DNA of 64,000 bases from Fictibacillus solisalsi (GTDB lineage Bacteria; Bacillota; Bacilli; Bacillales; Fictibacillaceae). This document shows positions 17,231 to 26,081 of this stretch, piece by piece (position 1 is the stretch's first letter; each line of letters opens with the position of its first letter). The position numbers were made by a program, and so were the translations under genes. A model generated the notes under the pieces. The model did no database searches. It worked only from the letters and a program-made list of their open reading frames with translations, and was not told the DNA's origin. The stretch is from contig NZ_FNHW01000002.1 of assembly GCF_900103485.1 (NCBI RefSeq), positions 186,001-250,000 of the forward strand. Reading direction: 5' to 3'.

Positions 17231-18187
17231 GTGGAAAATTTAACGGTTCTTGGCTGTGGTACGATGGGACATTCCATTGCGTTAAATGCCGCATGGGCAG
17301 GAATGGATGTGACCCTTCAGGGGATCGATGAACAAAACTGTGAGACAGGCTGGAAAAGCCTTGTGAGGAAGCTGAATGTTCTTGTGGACCATGGTTTGTT
17401 CAGTGGCTTGGAGGCTCAGCAAATCAGAGACCGCATCACCATGGCCATGTCCATCGAAGAGGCAGTCAAAGGTGCAACCTTTGTCATTGAAGCCGTCCCT
17501 GAAAACCTTGAATTAAAAAAATCATTGTTTACCAGACTTGATGCTTTGTGTGGTGAACATGTTATCCTTGCCAGCAATACTTCCGGCTTAAGTCCGACTT
17601 CAATTGCTTCAGAAATACGTCTGCCAGAGAGGGTTGTCGTTACTCATTTTTGGAATCCGGCTCATTTGATTCCCCTTGTTGAGGTGGTGCGTGGAGAAAA
17701 TACGAACGATGACACGGTAAAACGCAGCTTTGATCTTTTAAACGAGATGAAGAAGAAACCGATTGAAGTCAAAAAGGAATTGCCGGGCTTTATTGGCAAC
17801 CGGCTTCAATATGCGTTGTTCCGTGAGGCGCAGTATCTCCTGGAAACAGGCGCTGCCTCCAAAGAAGACATAGATGCGGCGGTCACCTACAGCATTGGCC
17901 GCAGGCTCCCGGTCACCGGTCCCCTGCAGTCAGCAGACCTTGGTGGTTTGGATGTATTTTCTTCGATCTCCGACTATTTATTCAGCGATTTATCCTCTGC
18001 CGAAGAATCGCTTCCTGTTTTAAAAGAACTGGTGAAAAAGGAAAAACTCGGCGAGAAAACGGGGGAAGGGTTTTACAAGTGGGATGAGCCGTTTTCAGAG
18101 GAGATTCAGCTGAAACGTGAAAAAGAACTTATCCGTTACTTGAAAGAAGATCTGGCAGCTGATCATGTGATGGGAGGCCAATCATGA
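17231..18187 (+). CDS. 3-hydroxyacyl-CoA dehydrogenase-family oxidoreductase
   Basis: A 318-residue NAD-dependent dehydrogenase with the Rossmann motif GCGTMG at the N-terminus, NTSGLSPTSIA and the HFWNPAHLIPLVEVV motif with the catalytic histidine, and a C-terminal dimer domain (PGFIGNRLQYALFREA). Stand-alone members of this size include carnitine dehydrogenase and L-gulonate 3-dehydrogenase, so the substrate need not be a CoA ester. The promoter and operator lie inside the longer open frame, so I start at GTG 17231, after GGTGAT. Its last base overlaps the SDR start (ATGA). Confidence 0.82.
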   Translation: MENLTVLGCGTMGHSIALNAAWAGMDVTLQGIDEQNCETGWKSLVRKLNVLVDHGLFSGLEAQQIRDRITMAMSIEEAVKGATFVIEAVPENLELKKSLFTRLDALCGEHVILASNTSGLSPTSIASEIRLPERVVVTHFWNPAHLIPLVEVVRGENTNDDTVKRSFDLLNEMKKKPIEVKKELPGFIGNRLQYALFREAQYLLETGAASKEDIDAAVTYSIGRRLPVTGPLQSADLGGLDVFSSISDYLFSDLSSAEESLPVLKELVKKEKLGEKTGEGFYKWDEPFSEEIQLKREKELIRYLKEDLAADHVMGGQS

Positions 18188-18945
18188 AATATTTTCCGGA
18201 CCTTGAAGGCAAAGCGGTCCTTGTGACTGGGGGCGGAAAAGGAATTGGAAGGGATATTGCGCTGGCGTTTGCAGAGCATGGAGCAAACGTTGTGATCGTC
18301 GGGCGTAATGAAAAGGATTTGGCTGAAACCACACAAGCATTGAAACAGCACCAAACCCAATGTTCCTACATTACCGGTGATTTAAGTGCGGTGGATGAAG
18401 TCCATCGGGTGGTTGATTATGCAGCTGCAGAATTGGGAACCCTCGATATCCTGATCAACAATGCTGGTATTAATATCGCCAAACCGGCTCTTGAAGTGAC
18501 CGAGGAGGACTGGGATCGTATTCAGGATATTAACCTGAAGGGCGCATTCTTTTGCAGTCAGGCAGCAGCAAAAATCATGTTGCCAAAAAAAGAGGGAAAG
18601 ATTGTGAACATCGCCTCCCAAATGGCCTTTGTCGGGTATTTCAACCGTGCGGCCTATTGTGCGAGCAAGGGCGGTATGGTGCAGATGACGAAGGCGCTGG
18701 CTGTGGAATGGGCACAGCATAAGATTAATGTGAATGCGGTCGCTCCAACGTTTATCGAGACAGAGATGACCGGAAAAATGTTCAGGGATGAAGCTTTCAA
18801 GGAAGACGTGCTTCGCCGGATTCCGCTCGGTGGACTGGCGGAACCTTCGGATATATCAAACGCTGCATTATACCTTTCATCAAACGTCTCAAAGTTTGTG
18901 ACGGGAGAAACGATCAAAGTAGATGGCGGCTGGACAGCCATATGA
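18184..18945 (+). CDS. Short-chain dehydrogenase/reductase
   Basis: A 253-residue classical SDR with cofactor motif TGGGKGIG, the structural NNAG motif, and catalytic Ser in NIASQMAF and YCASK. It resembles gluconate 5-dehydrogenase and FabG-like enzymes. The start overlaps the previous stop (ATGA), so the two are translated together. The substrate is probably a hydroxy acid or polyol handled by the cluster (inference). A second copy of the LacI-type operator follows directly after its stop. Confidence 0.85.
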   Translation: MKYFPDLEGKAVLVTGGGKGIGRDIALAFAEHGANVVIVGRNEKDLAETTQALKQHQTQCSYITGDLSAVDEVHRVVDYAAAELGTLDILINNAGINIAKPALEVTEEDWDRIQDINLKGAFFCSQAAAKIMLPKKEGKIVNIASQMAFVGYFNRAAYCASKGGMVQMTKALAVEWAQHKINVNAVAPTFIETEMTGKMFRDEAFKEDVLRRIPLGGLAEPSDISNAALYLSSNVSKFVTGETIKVDGGWTAI

Positions 18946-18947
18946 TT

Positions 18948-18967
18948 TTTTGCATACGTATTCAAAA
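18948..18967 (+). promoter_or_regulatory. Second LacI-type operator
   Basis: TTTTGCATACGTATTCAAAA, identical over all 20 bases to the operator at 17182-17201, lies between the SDR stop and the HisD-like ribosome site. It is close to a palindrome centred on ACGT. It suggests an internal promoter or a repressor roadblock or loop between two sites 1.77 kb apart. Confidence 0.75.
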
Positions 18968-18990
18968 ATAGAAAAGGAGAGAAAAATAAC

Positions 18991-20280
18991 ATGGCATACT
19001 TTTTAAAAGAAGGAAAATCCAATCAGGAAGTACAAGAAGCGGATTCCAAAGTAAGGGACGCCGTAAGCTCAGTTATTAAAAACGTGGAAGAAAACGGAGA
19101 CAAGGCAGTTCGCGAGCTATCCGAAAAGTTTGACAAGTGGTCACCGGAGTCTTTCCGCTTAAGTGAACAGGAAATTCAGGAGATCGTAAACAGTGTGCCT
19201 TCTCAGGTGATTGAGGATATTAAATTCGCACAAGCACAGATCCGCAATTTTGCCCAAAAGCAAAAGGAATCCCTTCAGGATCTTGAAGTGGAAACACTGC
19301 CTGGCGTTGTGCTGGGCCACAAGAACATTCCGGTGAACAGCGTGGGCTGCTACATTCCAGGCGGACGTTACCCAATGGTTGCTTCCTCCCACATGAGTGT
19401 TCTTACAGCAAAAGTGGCGGGCGTCAAACGGGTAATTGCCTGCACACCTCCTATTAAAGGAGAAATCCCTGCAGCAACTGTGGCAGCGATGCATTTGGCA
19501 GGAGCAAATGAAATCTATCTTCTTGGTGGCATCCAGGCGATGGCGGCAATGGCGATCGGTACGGAAACCATTGAACCGGTGGATATGATTGTAGGACCGG
19601 GTAATGCATTTGTTGCGGAAGCGAAACGCCAGTTGTTCGGAAGAGTGGGGATTGACTTGTTCGCCGGACCAACAGAAACACTTGTTATTGCTGACGAAAC
19701 GGCGGATGCAGAAATGATCGCGACGGATATGCTTGGACAGGCTGAACATGGACCAACATCTCCAAGCGCTTTGATTACGACGTCTGAAACATTGGCCAGA
19801 GAAACACTGGAGGAAGTAGAACGCCAGCTGCAGATTCTCCCGACAGCTGATATTGCCAGTGTATCCTGGAACGATTATGGCTCCGTTATCGTTGTTGACT
19901 CTCTTGAAGAAGCCGTTGTTGAAGCGGATAAATTGGCGTATGAGCATGTCGAAGTGCTGACAGAAGACCCGAACTACTTTTTAGAGAACATGACCAACTT
20001 CGGAGCGCTTTTCCTTGGTAAGGAAACCAATGTGGCTTACGGGGACAAAGTGATCGGCACCAACCACACATTGCCGACCAAAAAGGCCGCGCGCTATACC
20101 GGCGGCTTGTGGGTAGGGAAGTTCCTCAAGACATGCACCTATCAGCGGGTGACACCTGAAGCGAGTGCAGAGATCGGGGAATATGCATCACGGCTTTGTG
20201 AGCTGGAAGGATTCATGGGTCACAAAGCGCAGGCAGATTTACGTGTGAAACGCTATGGCAAAGATAAAGCAAAAATCTGA
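18991..20280 (+). CDS. Histidinol-dehydrogenase-like NAD-dependent alcohol dehydrogenase (catabolic)
   Basis: A 429-residue HisD-superfamily enzyme. The zinc ligands of HisD seem present (Gln250, His253, Asp352, His411), as does the catalytic pair Glu318-His319. HisD-type enzymes oxidise an alcohol to a carboxylate in two NAD-dependent steps. No histidine genes are near; the neighbours are a LacI regulator, a GntP permease and two other dehydrogenases. This fits a catabolic paralogue such as HpsN, sulfopropanediol 3-dehydrogenase. I infer oxidation of a small polyol or hydroxysulfonate to an acid; the exact substrate is open. A good AAAGGAGAG site precedes the ATG. Confidence 0.82.
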   Translation: MAYFLKEGKSNQEVQEADSKVRDAVSSVIKNVEENGDKAVRELSEKFDKWSPESFRLSEQEIQEIVNSVPSQVIEDIKFAQAQIRNFAQKQKESLQDLEVETLPGVVLGHKNIPVNSVGCYIPGGRYPMVASSHMSVLTAKVAGVKRVIACTPPIKGEIPAATVAAMHLAGANEIYLLGGIQAMAAMAIGTETIEPVDMIVGPGNAFVAEAKRQLFGRVGIDLFAGPTETLVIADETADAEMIATDMLGQAEHGPTSPSALITTSETLARETLEEVERQLQILPTADIASVSWNDYGSVIVVDSLEEAVVEADKLAYEHVEVLTEDPNYFLENMTNFGALFLGKETNVAYGDKVIGTNHTLPTKKAARYTGGLWVGKFLKTCTYQRVTPEASAEIGEYASRLCELEGFMGHKAQADLRVKRYGKDKAKI

Positions 20281-20320
20281 TATAATCTTTTCTGTCTAGA
20301 TCGGCAGGAGGAATACTATT

Positions 20321-21322
20321 TTGAATAAAAAAGTGACAGCGATGGATGTCGCCCGGTTGGCAGGAGTCTCCCAATCGAGCGTCTCCAGAGCGTTTAGTAA
20401 AAATGCGAGCATTTCAAATAAAAAAAGAAAATTGATCCTGGATGCAGCTGAGAAGCTGGGGTATCAGCCCAATGCGATCGCCAGAGGGCTGATAACCAAT
20501 CAATCAAGAATTATTGGCATTGTAATGCGTGATGTGCAAAACCCATTCTATCCAGAGGTGCTTGAGAAATTTTACAGCAGGCTGTCGGAAGAAGGGTATC
20601 AGATCATGTTCATCAATTCCCAGAATGATGAAATCCAGGAACATGAAGTGAGCCAGCTGATTGAGTATAGTGTGGAAGGCGTGATCATCACTGACGCCCT
20701 TTTAACCTCAGCCGCGGTTCAAAAACTCAATCGAAATGGCATTTCTGTTGTGCTGTTTAACCGCTATATTAGCGATTCTATGAGTAATGCCGTCATCTGC
20801 AACAACTTTTCGGCAGGTCAGAAGATCGGTCAATACCTTTTGGACACCGGTCACCGGCATTTGGGATTCATCTCCGGGCCGGCTAATACGTCCACATCCC
20901 TGGACAGGAGCAGGGGATTCATGGATACACTGCAAAAGCATGGCATCGAATTCATCCCGATGGAGGATGGCAGCTTCACGTATCAGGGCGGGTTTGCTGC
21001 AGCAAAAAATTTGATGAAGCATCATGATGAAATTGATGCGTTGTTTTGCGCGAACGATATTATGGCATTCGGTGCCATTGATTATTTGACTACCGCCGGA
21101 TACCGGATTCCTGAAGATATCTCGGTTATTGGATTTGATAATGTGAAAATGGCGGACTGGTCATCCTATACGCTGACCACCTGGCAGCAGCCGGTGGATG
21201 AAATGATTCATCAGGCGGTAAAACTTATGCTGGAAGATATTAATGGACAGCAGGAAGAACCGGAAATGAATTTTGTGGACGGATGCCTCATAGAACGTGC
21301 TTCGGTTAAAGACAGACGCTGA
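20321..21322 (+). CDS. LacI-family repressor of the cluster
   Basis: A 333-residue regulator with N-terminal helix-turn-helix MDVARLAGVSQSSVSRAFSKN (residues 6-26), hinge near residue 55, and a periplasmic-binding-protein-like effector domain. The start is TTG with GCAGGAGG upstream. Since an identical LacI-type palindrome stands before both transcription units of the cluster, this protein is the natural candidate to bind them, with the cluster's substrate as inducer. Confidence 0.87.
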   Translation: MNKKVTAMDVARLAGVSQSSVSRAFSKNASISNKKRKLILDAAEKLGYQPNAIARGLITNQSRIIGIVMRDVQNPFYPEVLEKFYSRLSEEGYQIMFINSQNDEIQEHEVSQLIEYSVEGVIITDALLTSAAVQKLNRNGISVVLFNRYISDSMSNAVICNNFSAGQKIGQYLLDTGHRHLGFISGPANTSTSLDRSRGFMDTLQKHGIEFIPMEDGSFTYQGGFAAAKNLMKHHDEIDALFCANDIMAFGAIDYLTTAGYRIPEDISVIGFDNVKMADWSSYTLTTWQQPVDEMIHQAVKLMLEDINGQQEEPEMNFVDGCLIERASVKDRR

Positions 21323-21350
21323 CAGGCCAAGTCTTTACGGGAGGTAAGTT

Positions 21351-22661
21351 ATGCTTAGTATGATTGGTTTGATTGGCGGGCTTGCGCTGTTGATTCTGCT
21401 TACCATGATTGGAATGAATTTATTGGTTGCAGGGCCGCTATCTGCATTTATTGTAGCGATTACGAGCGGGTTGCCGCTTTTCCCGCAGCTTGCAGGTAAA
21501 AATGAACCAGATTTTGTGACAAACTATATGGGTGGATTTACTGGGTTTATCGCGTCCTGGTACTTTATGTTTTTAATCGGCGCCATTTTCGGCAAACTGA
21601 TGGAAGACAGCGGAGCCGCGGACAGCATCTCCAAATGGGTGACCGACCGGATTGGTGTAAAGAAGGCGGCGCTTGCTGTTGTTATTGCCTGCGCGGTGCT
21701 CACATACGGGGGAGTTAGTCTTTTTGTTGTTGCGTTTTCCGTTTATCCCATGGCATTAAGCCTTTTTAAAGAAGCAGATCTGCCGAGGCGGTTTATCCCT
21801 GCTGCTCTCGGATTTGGCTCCACGACGTTTACCATGACCAGTGCGGGTTCACCAGAAATCCAAAACTGGATTCCCATTGAATTTTTGGGAACGACACCTT
21901 ATGCAGGGTGGCAGGTAAGCTTGGTTGTAGCTGTGTTTATGATGATTTTTGGTTACTGGTGGCTTAAAAAAATGATTAAAAAAGCCATCTCTCGCGGGGA
22001 ACGTTTCGAATCCCGGGAGACTGATTCTACTCAAGTGCGTGAGAAGCTGCCTAATCCTTATCTAAGCTGCATTCCTTTGCTTATTGTACTGGGTATTTCG
22101 TTTTCGCTTCATAAGTCTCTTGCGCAGTCCTCATTAATTATTGCTCTGCTGGGAGGATGTATTTCGGTTTACCTTATTAATCGAAAGTACTTTATCAATT
22201 TTTCGAAAGCGGTTACAGAAGGTACAATCGGCGCGATTATCGCCATATCCAATACCGCAGCAGTTGTCGGTTTTGGAGGAGTCGCCAAAGCCACCCCTGC
22301 ATTTTCACACGTGGTGGATGCAATGACGAATATCCCGGGAAGCCCGCTCATTGGCGGAGCGATCGCGGTTTGTATTATAGCCGGTCTTACAGGATCTTCA
22401 TCCGGAGGACAGAGCATCGCCCTGCCTCTTTTGGCCCCTCATTATCTCGATATGGGCGTCAATCCTGACGCACTTCACCGGGTGGCCGCTATTTCTTCCG
22501 GATCTTTGGACTCCCTTCCTCAAGGGGGCTATGTGGTTACGACCATCCGGGCGATTGCCGGTGAAAAACATAAGGACGCCTACCCGGCTTTTGGAGCCTT
22601 GACGGTTGTTGTTCCCCTGCTTGGAGTAATATTGGCAGTTATGTTATTTGTAATTTTTTAA
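21351..22661 (+). CDS. GntP-family organic acid permease
   Basis: A 436-residue membrane protein with about 12 hydrophobic helices. It has GntP-family features: an N-terminal GLIGGLALLILLTMIGMNLL helix and a conserved GLTGSSSGGQSIALPLLAPHYLDMG region at about residues 346-370. GntP proteins import gluconate, hydroxybutyrate and similar hydroxy acids with protons, so an anionic hydroxy compound is the likely substrate of the cluster. It is the last gene, followed by a terminator. Ribosome site GGGAGG. Confidence 0.88.
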   Translation: MLSMIGLIGGLALLILLTMIGMNLLVAGPLSAFIVAITSGLPLFPQLAGKNEPDFVTNYMGGFTGFIASWYFMFLIGAIFGKLMEDSGAADSISKWVTDRIGVKKAALAVVIACAVLTYGGVSLFVVAFSVYPMALSLFKEADLPRRFIPAALGFGSTTFTMTSAGSPEIQNWIPIEFLGTTPYAGWQVSLVVAVFMMIFGYWWLKKMIKKAISRGERFESRETDSTQVREKLPNPYLSCIPLLIVLGISFSLHKSLAQSSLIIALLGGCISVYLINRKYFINFSKAVTEGTIGAIIAISNTAAVVGFGGVAKATPAFSHVVDAMTNIPGSPLIGGAIAVCIIAGLTGSSSGGQSIALPLLAPHYLDMGVNPDALHRVAAISSGSLDSLPQGGYVVTTIRAIAGEKHKDAYPAFGALTVVVPLLGVILAVMLFVIF

Positions 22662-22666
22662 CAGTT

Positions 22667-22698
22667 AAAGGTCTCTCATGAGGCCTTTTTTCTTTTTA
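22667..22698 (+). terminator. Terminator of the dehydrogenase/GntP cluster
   Basis: AAAGGTCTC pairs with a GAGGCCTTT segment (one wobble), followed by TTTTTTC. Confidence 0.7.
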
Positions 22699-22775
22699 AT
22701 AAAAACTGTAAATGGTGGAAAGGTATTGTAAGATAAGGGAAAGCATACATACCACAACATAACGGAGGTTTTTTC

Positions 22776-24233
22776 ATGTACAACCATCCTTACCGGCCGC
22801 AGTTTCATTTTTCGCCAAAGGAAAAGTGGATGAATGATCCGAACGGTCTTGTGTATTACAACGGGGAATATCATTTGTTTTATCAATATCATCCGGAAAG
22901 CACGGTGTGGGGTCCGATGCACTGGGGTCATGCGGTGAGCCCTGACCTTATCCACTGGGAGGAGCTCCCCGTGGCGTTATATCCGGATGAACTCGGCATG
23001 ATTTTTTCCGGATGTGCCGTTGTTGACCGTGACAATACGAGCGGATTAAAAGAAGGGGAAGAAGATGTCCTGGTTGCCTTTTACACCCAGCACGAGGAAA
23101 ACAACGAGAAACAAAGCCTGGCCTACAGCCATGACAGGGGGCGGACTTGGATTAAATATGACCAGAATCCGGTTATTGCCAATCCCGGACTGAAGGACTT
23201 TCGTGATCCAAAAGTATTTTGGAGCCAGGAAAACGCCAAATGGATCATGTGCCTGGCCGCGGGTGACGAGATTCAATTTTACGAGTCATCCAATTTGATC
23301 AACTGGGAGTACATGTCGTCATTTGGACAAGGTTTTGGTGCCCACGGCGGAGTTTGGGAATGCCCTGACCTGTTTCAACTGAAGGTGGACGGCACCGGCA
23401 CGAAAAAGTGGGTGCTGATCGTGAGCATCAATCCCGGGGGGCCAAATGGCGGATCGGCAACCCAGTATTTTGTCGGCGAGTTTGACGGCAAAGCTTTCCA
23501 CCCAGATGAGGGACCGGCCGATATTCGCTGGGCAGATGGCGGAAAGGATTTTTATGCGGCGGTTTCCTGGAGCAATACGGAAGTAGAGCGCAAAATCTGG
23601 ATCGGCTGGATGAGCAACTGGCAGTATGCCAATGAAGTGCCTACAGATCCGTGGAGAAGCGCGATGTCCTTGCCGAGGGAGCTTGGCTTGAAAATGACCG
23701 AGAGCGGTTGGTGCTTGACCCAAAAAGTCGTTAAAGAGTTTGACATTATAAAGGAAGAAAAGTTAAACACGTATGAAAATGTGGTTGTAAAAGATGAGCA
23801 GCCGTTTGTGTTTCCAAGCAAGGACGAGCTGTTTGAATTAAAGCTCAAACCAAAAAGTATAGACCCTGATACGAAGGAATGGGGCATTGTTCTTCGAAAA
23901 GGTGAAAAAACCGAAACATGTGTAACCTACAGCCGGGTAAACCGGCAGTGGAGTGTGGACCGCCGCAGAAGTGGAACGATTGATTTTTCCGAGCATTTTC
24001 CGAGCCTCGATGCGGCGGTGGCTACCCGCCAGCACACCGATCACCATGTTCAGCTGATTTTGGATGCCTGTTCGCTGGAACTCTTTGCTGCTGATGGGGA
24101 GTTAATGATGACAGAGCTTCTTTTTCCGTTTGATGAAGACTTTACCATGCAGCTTTATTCTGTTGGCGGAGAAGTTGCCTTTGAAGAAGTGAAGCTCACC
24201 CGCTTGAAATCCATTTGGAATCCAAAAGCCTAA
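22776..24233 (+). CDS. GH32 beta-fructosidase, intracellular
   Basis: A 485-residue glycoside hydrolase family 32 enzyme, hydrolysing beta-fructosides such as sucrose, levan or inulin oligosaccharides. The nucleophile aspartate is in WMNDPNG (about residues 18-24), the transition-state stabiliser in FRDPK, and the acid/base glutamate in WECPDLF. The beta-propeller is followed by a beta-sandwich at about 340-485. No signal peptide exists, so it acts on imported sugar. No PTS or sugar transporter gene is adjacent, which is unlike sacPA or levanase operons. Good ribosome site (ACGGAGG). Confidence 0.9.
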   Translation: MYNHPYRPQFHFSPKEKWMNDPNGLVYYNGEYHLFYQYHPESTVWGPMHWGHAVSPDLIHWEELPVALYPDELGMIFSGCAVVDRDNTSGLKEGEEDVLVAFYTQHEENNEKQSLAYSHDRGRTWIKYDQNPVIANPGLKDFRDPKVFWSQENAKWIMCLAAGDEIQFYESSNLINWEYMSSFGQGFGAHGGVWECPDLFQLKVDGTGTKKWVLIVSINPGGPNGGSATQYFVGEFDGKAFHPDEGPADIRWADGGKDFYAAVSWSNTEVERKIWIGWMSNWQYANEVPTDPWRSAMSLPRELGLKMTESGWCLTQKVVKEFDIIKEEKLNTYENVVVKDEQPFVFPSKDELFELKLKPKSIDPDTKEWGIVLRKGEKTETCVTYSRVNRQWSVDRRRSGTIDFSEHFPSLDAAVATRQHTDHHVQLILDACSLELFAADGELMMTELLFPFDEDFTMQLYSVGGEVAFEEVKLTRLKSIWNPKA

Positions 24234-24236
24234 ATG

Positions 24237-24274
24237 AAAAGCCCATCCTTGAAAAGAAGAGGATGGGCTTTTTC
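24237..24274 (+). terminator. Terminator after the GH32 gene
   Basis: AAAAGCCCATCC pairs with GGATGGGCTTTTT around a purine-rich loop. Confidence 0.8.
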
Positions 24275-24367
24275 TGATCAAAGGGTTTTATGAAAAAATG
24301 ACGTCATACGCAGCTAAACGTTATCGAACCGCAACTAAATCACACAACCGTTCCTGAATGCCCATTT

Positions 24368-24667
24368 TTAATCCTGTTTCACCGGATACTTCAACGCATT
24401 TTTCTTGATCTTGTCCCGAATGATCTGTTCTACATCCAGATCCAGCTTGTCTGCGAGCTGCAGGGAATAAATCATAACATCAGCAAGCTCTTCCTTAATG
24501 TTTTCCAGGTTTTCATCGACGGCTTCCTGGCTCTCCTTCCATTGGAAATTCTCGAGAAGTTCAGAAGCCTCCAGCGTTATGGAGAGAGCAAGGTCTTTGG
24601 CATGATGGTACGGCCCCCAGTTTCGCTCGTCCCGGAATTTCCGGATTTCTTCAATTAAATGATTCAT
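24368..24667 (-). CDS. MazG-like nucleotide pyrophosphohydrolase
   Basis: A 99-residue all-alpha NTP pyrophosphatase-like protein. The metal-binding acidic residues are seen in LEASELLE (ExxE) and in KEELADVMIYSLQLAD (ExxD). Such proteins remove pyrophosphate from non-canonical or excess nucleoside triphosphates, a house-cleaning role. It stands alone between a terminator and a divergent methyltransferase gene. Confidence 0.85.
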   Translation of the reverse strand: MNHLIEEIRKFRDERNWGPYHHAKDLALSITLEASELLENFQWKESQEAVDENLENIKEELADVMIYSLQLADKLDLDVEQIIRDKIKKNALKYPVKQD

Positions 24668-24763
24668 GGCAAAATAAGCTCTCCTTTACGAATTAATGAT
24701 TTCTTTTAAGATAAGTATTATAATGACAGAATGTGATGAGGAAATATAGGATCACCATAAAAT

Positions 24764-25981
24764 TTGTGGATGAATTGGGTGAATGGATTGAGTATAAACG
24801 CTCGTTTGAAAATAAAGTCTTCTGATAAGGGGATCAAAGGCGGATCACCGCTGATTAATAGCAATGCCGTGTCTTATGTCGATGCCGGTCTTGCTGAAGG
24901 CACGATTATTGAAGTGGTGGATGAAAAGGGCAAGTTTATCGGAAAAGGATACTACGGGAAGCAGAACAAAGGGCTGGGATGGATTTTAACCCGTAGTGCC
25001 AATGAAAAAATCAATCAGTCTTTTTTTGAAAAGAAAATAAAAGCTGCATTTGAGAGCCGGCAAAGGTTCTTTGACGATCCGAACACTACAGCTTTTCGGG
25101 TGTTTAACGGAGAAGGAGACGGAATCGGCGGTCTGACCATCGATTATTTTGACGGTTATTATGTTATCAACTGGTACAGCGAGGGCATCTATCAATTTAA
25201 AGGAGAGGTTCTTCAATCGTTACAGATGGTGGCAGATTATAAAGGAGTTTATGAAAAGAAGCGGTTTGCTGAAAAGGGATCATACATTGAAGACGATGAT
25301 TTTGTTGCAGGTGAGCGGGCACAGTTTCCGCTCATTGTGAAGGAAAATGGGATTCATTTTGCGACCTATTTAAATGAGAGCGCCATGGTTGGTGTGTTCC
25401 TTGATCAGCGGGACGTCAGGAAGGCGATCCGGGATAAGTACGCCAATGGCAAAAAAGTACTGAACACATTCTCTTATACGGGTGCTTTTTCTGTAGCGGC
25501 GGCTTTGGGCGGAGCAGAGAAAACAACGAGCGTGGATCTGGCCAACCGCAGCCGAAGCAAAACACAGGAACAGTTCACCATTAACGGACTGGATTATGAA
25601 GCGCACGACATTATTGTGGAGGATGTCTTCCACTATTTTAAATACGCCGTAAGGAAAAAGCTACTGTTTGATCTGGTCATTCTGGATCCGCCAAGCTTTG
25701 CGCGTTCGAAAAAGCATACCTTCAGCGCCGGGAAGGACTATCCGGCGTTGCTTGAACAGGCCATTGCGATTACCGAAAAAAATGGTGTGATCGTTGCTTC
25801 TTCCAACTGCAGTACATTTGATATGAAGAAGTTTAAAGGTTTCATTGAAAAAGCATTCCGTCAAACCGGAGGTAAGTATAAGATTTTGGAAGAACATACC
25901 CTGCCGGAAGACTTCAAGACCATCAAAGAGTTCAAAGAAGGAGATTACCTGAAGGTCGTCATCCTGAAAAAATTATCATAA
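24764..25981 (+). CDS. Class I SAM-dependent rRNA methyltransferase, RlmI/YwbD-like
   Basis: About 405 residues: an N-terminal PUA-like domain (roughly 1-80), an EEHEE-type middle domain, and a C-terminal Rossmann methyltransferase domain (about 190-400) with NTFSYTGAFSVAAALGGA as the SAM motif and LDPPSFARSK as the catalytic motif. RlmI methylates a cytosine of 23S rRNA in E. coli; the Bacillus homologue is less studied. The start is unsure: TTG 24764, ATG 24770, GTG 24779 and TTG 24788 are all possible and none has a strong ribosome site. Confidence 0.85.
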   Translation: MWMNWVNGLSINARLKIKSSDKGIKGGSPLINSNAVSYVDAGLAEGTIIEVVDEKGKFIGKGYYGKQNKGLGWILTRSANEKINQSFFEKKIKAAFESRQRFFDDPNTTAFRVFNGEGDGIGGLTIDYFDGYYVINWYSEGIYQFKGEVLQSLQMVADYKGVYEKKRFAEKGSYIEDDDFVAGERAQFPLIVKENGIHFATYLNESAMVGVFLDQRDVRKAIRDKYANGKKVLNTFSYTGAFSVAAALGGAEKTTSVDLANRSRSKTQEQFTINGLDYEAHDIIVEDVFHYFKYAVRKKLLFDLVILDPPSFARSKKHTFSAGKDYPALLEQAIAITEKNGVIVASSNCSTFDMKKFKGFIEKAFRQTGGKYKILEEHTLPEDFKTIKEFKEGDYLKVVILKKLS

Positions 25982-25986
25982 AGGGG

Positions 25987-26018
25987 AGCATCTGCCGCCA
26001 ACGGCAGGTGCTTTTTTA
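25987..26018 (+). terminator. Terminator after the methyltransferase gene
   Basis: AGCATCTGCCG pairs with CGGCAGGTGCT around CCAA, followed by six T. Confidence 0.85.
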
Positions 26019-26081
26019 TTGCAAAAGTGAAAGAGAGCTACTTGACTGGCTTTCTCATTTCCTTTACTCTTAAGAAGAGAA

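Noticed and set aside
19159-19947. 262-codon frame antisense to the HisD-like gene
   Set aside because: It is a shadow of a well-supported gene, rich in Cys/His/Arg as expected of antisense frames, with no ribosome site.
18991-20280. Histidine-biosynthesis hisD
   Set aside because: No other his genes are near, and LacI, GntP and two other dehydrogenases share its operators; a catabolic role fits better.
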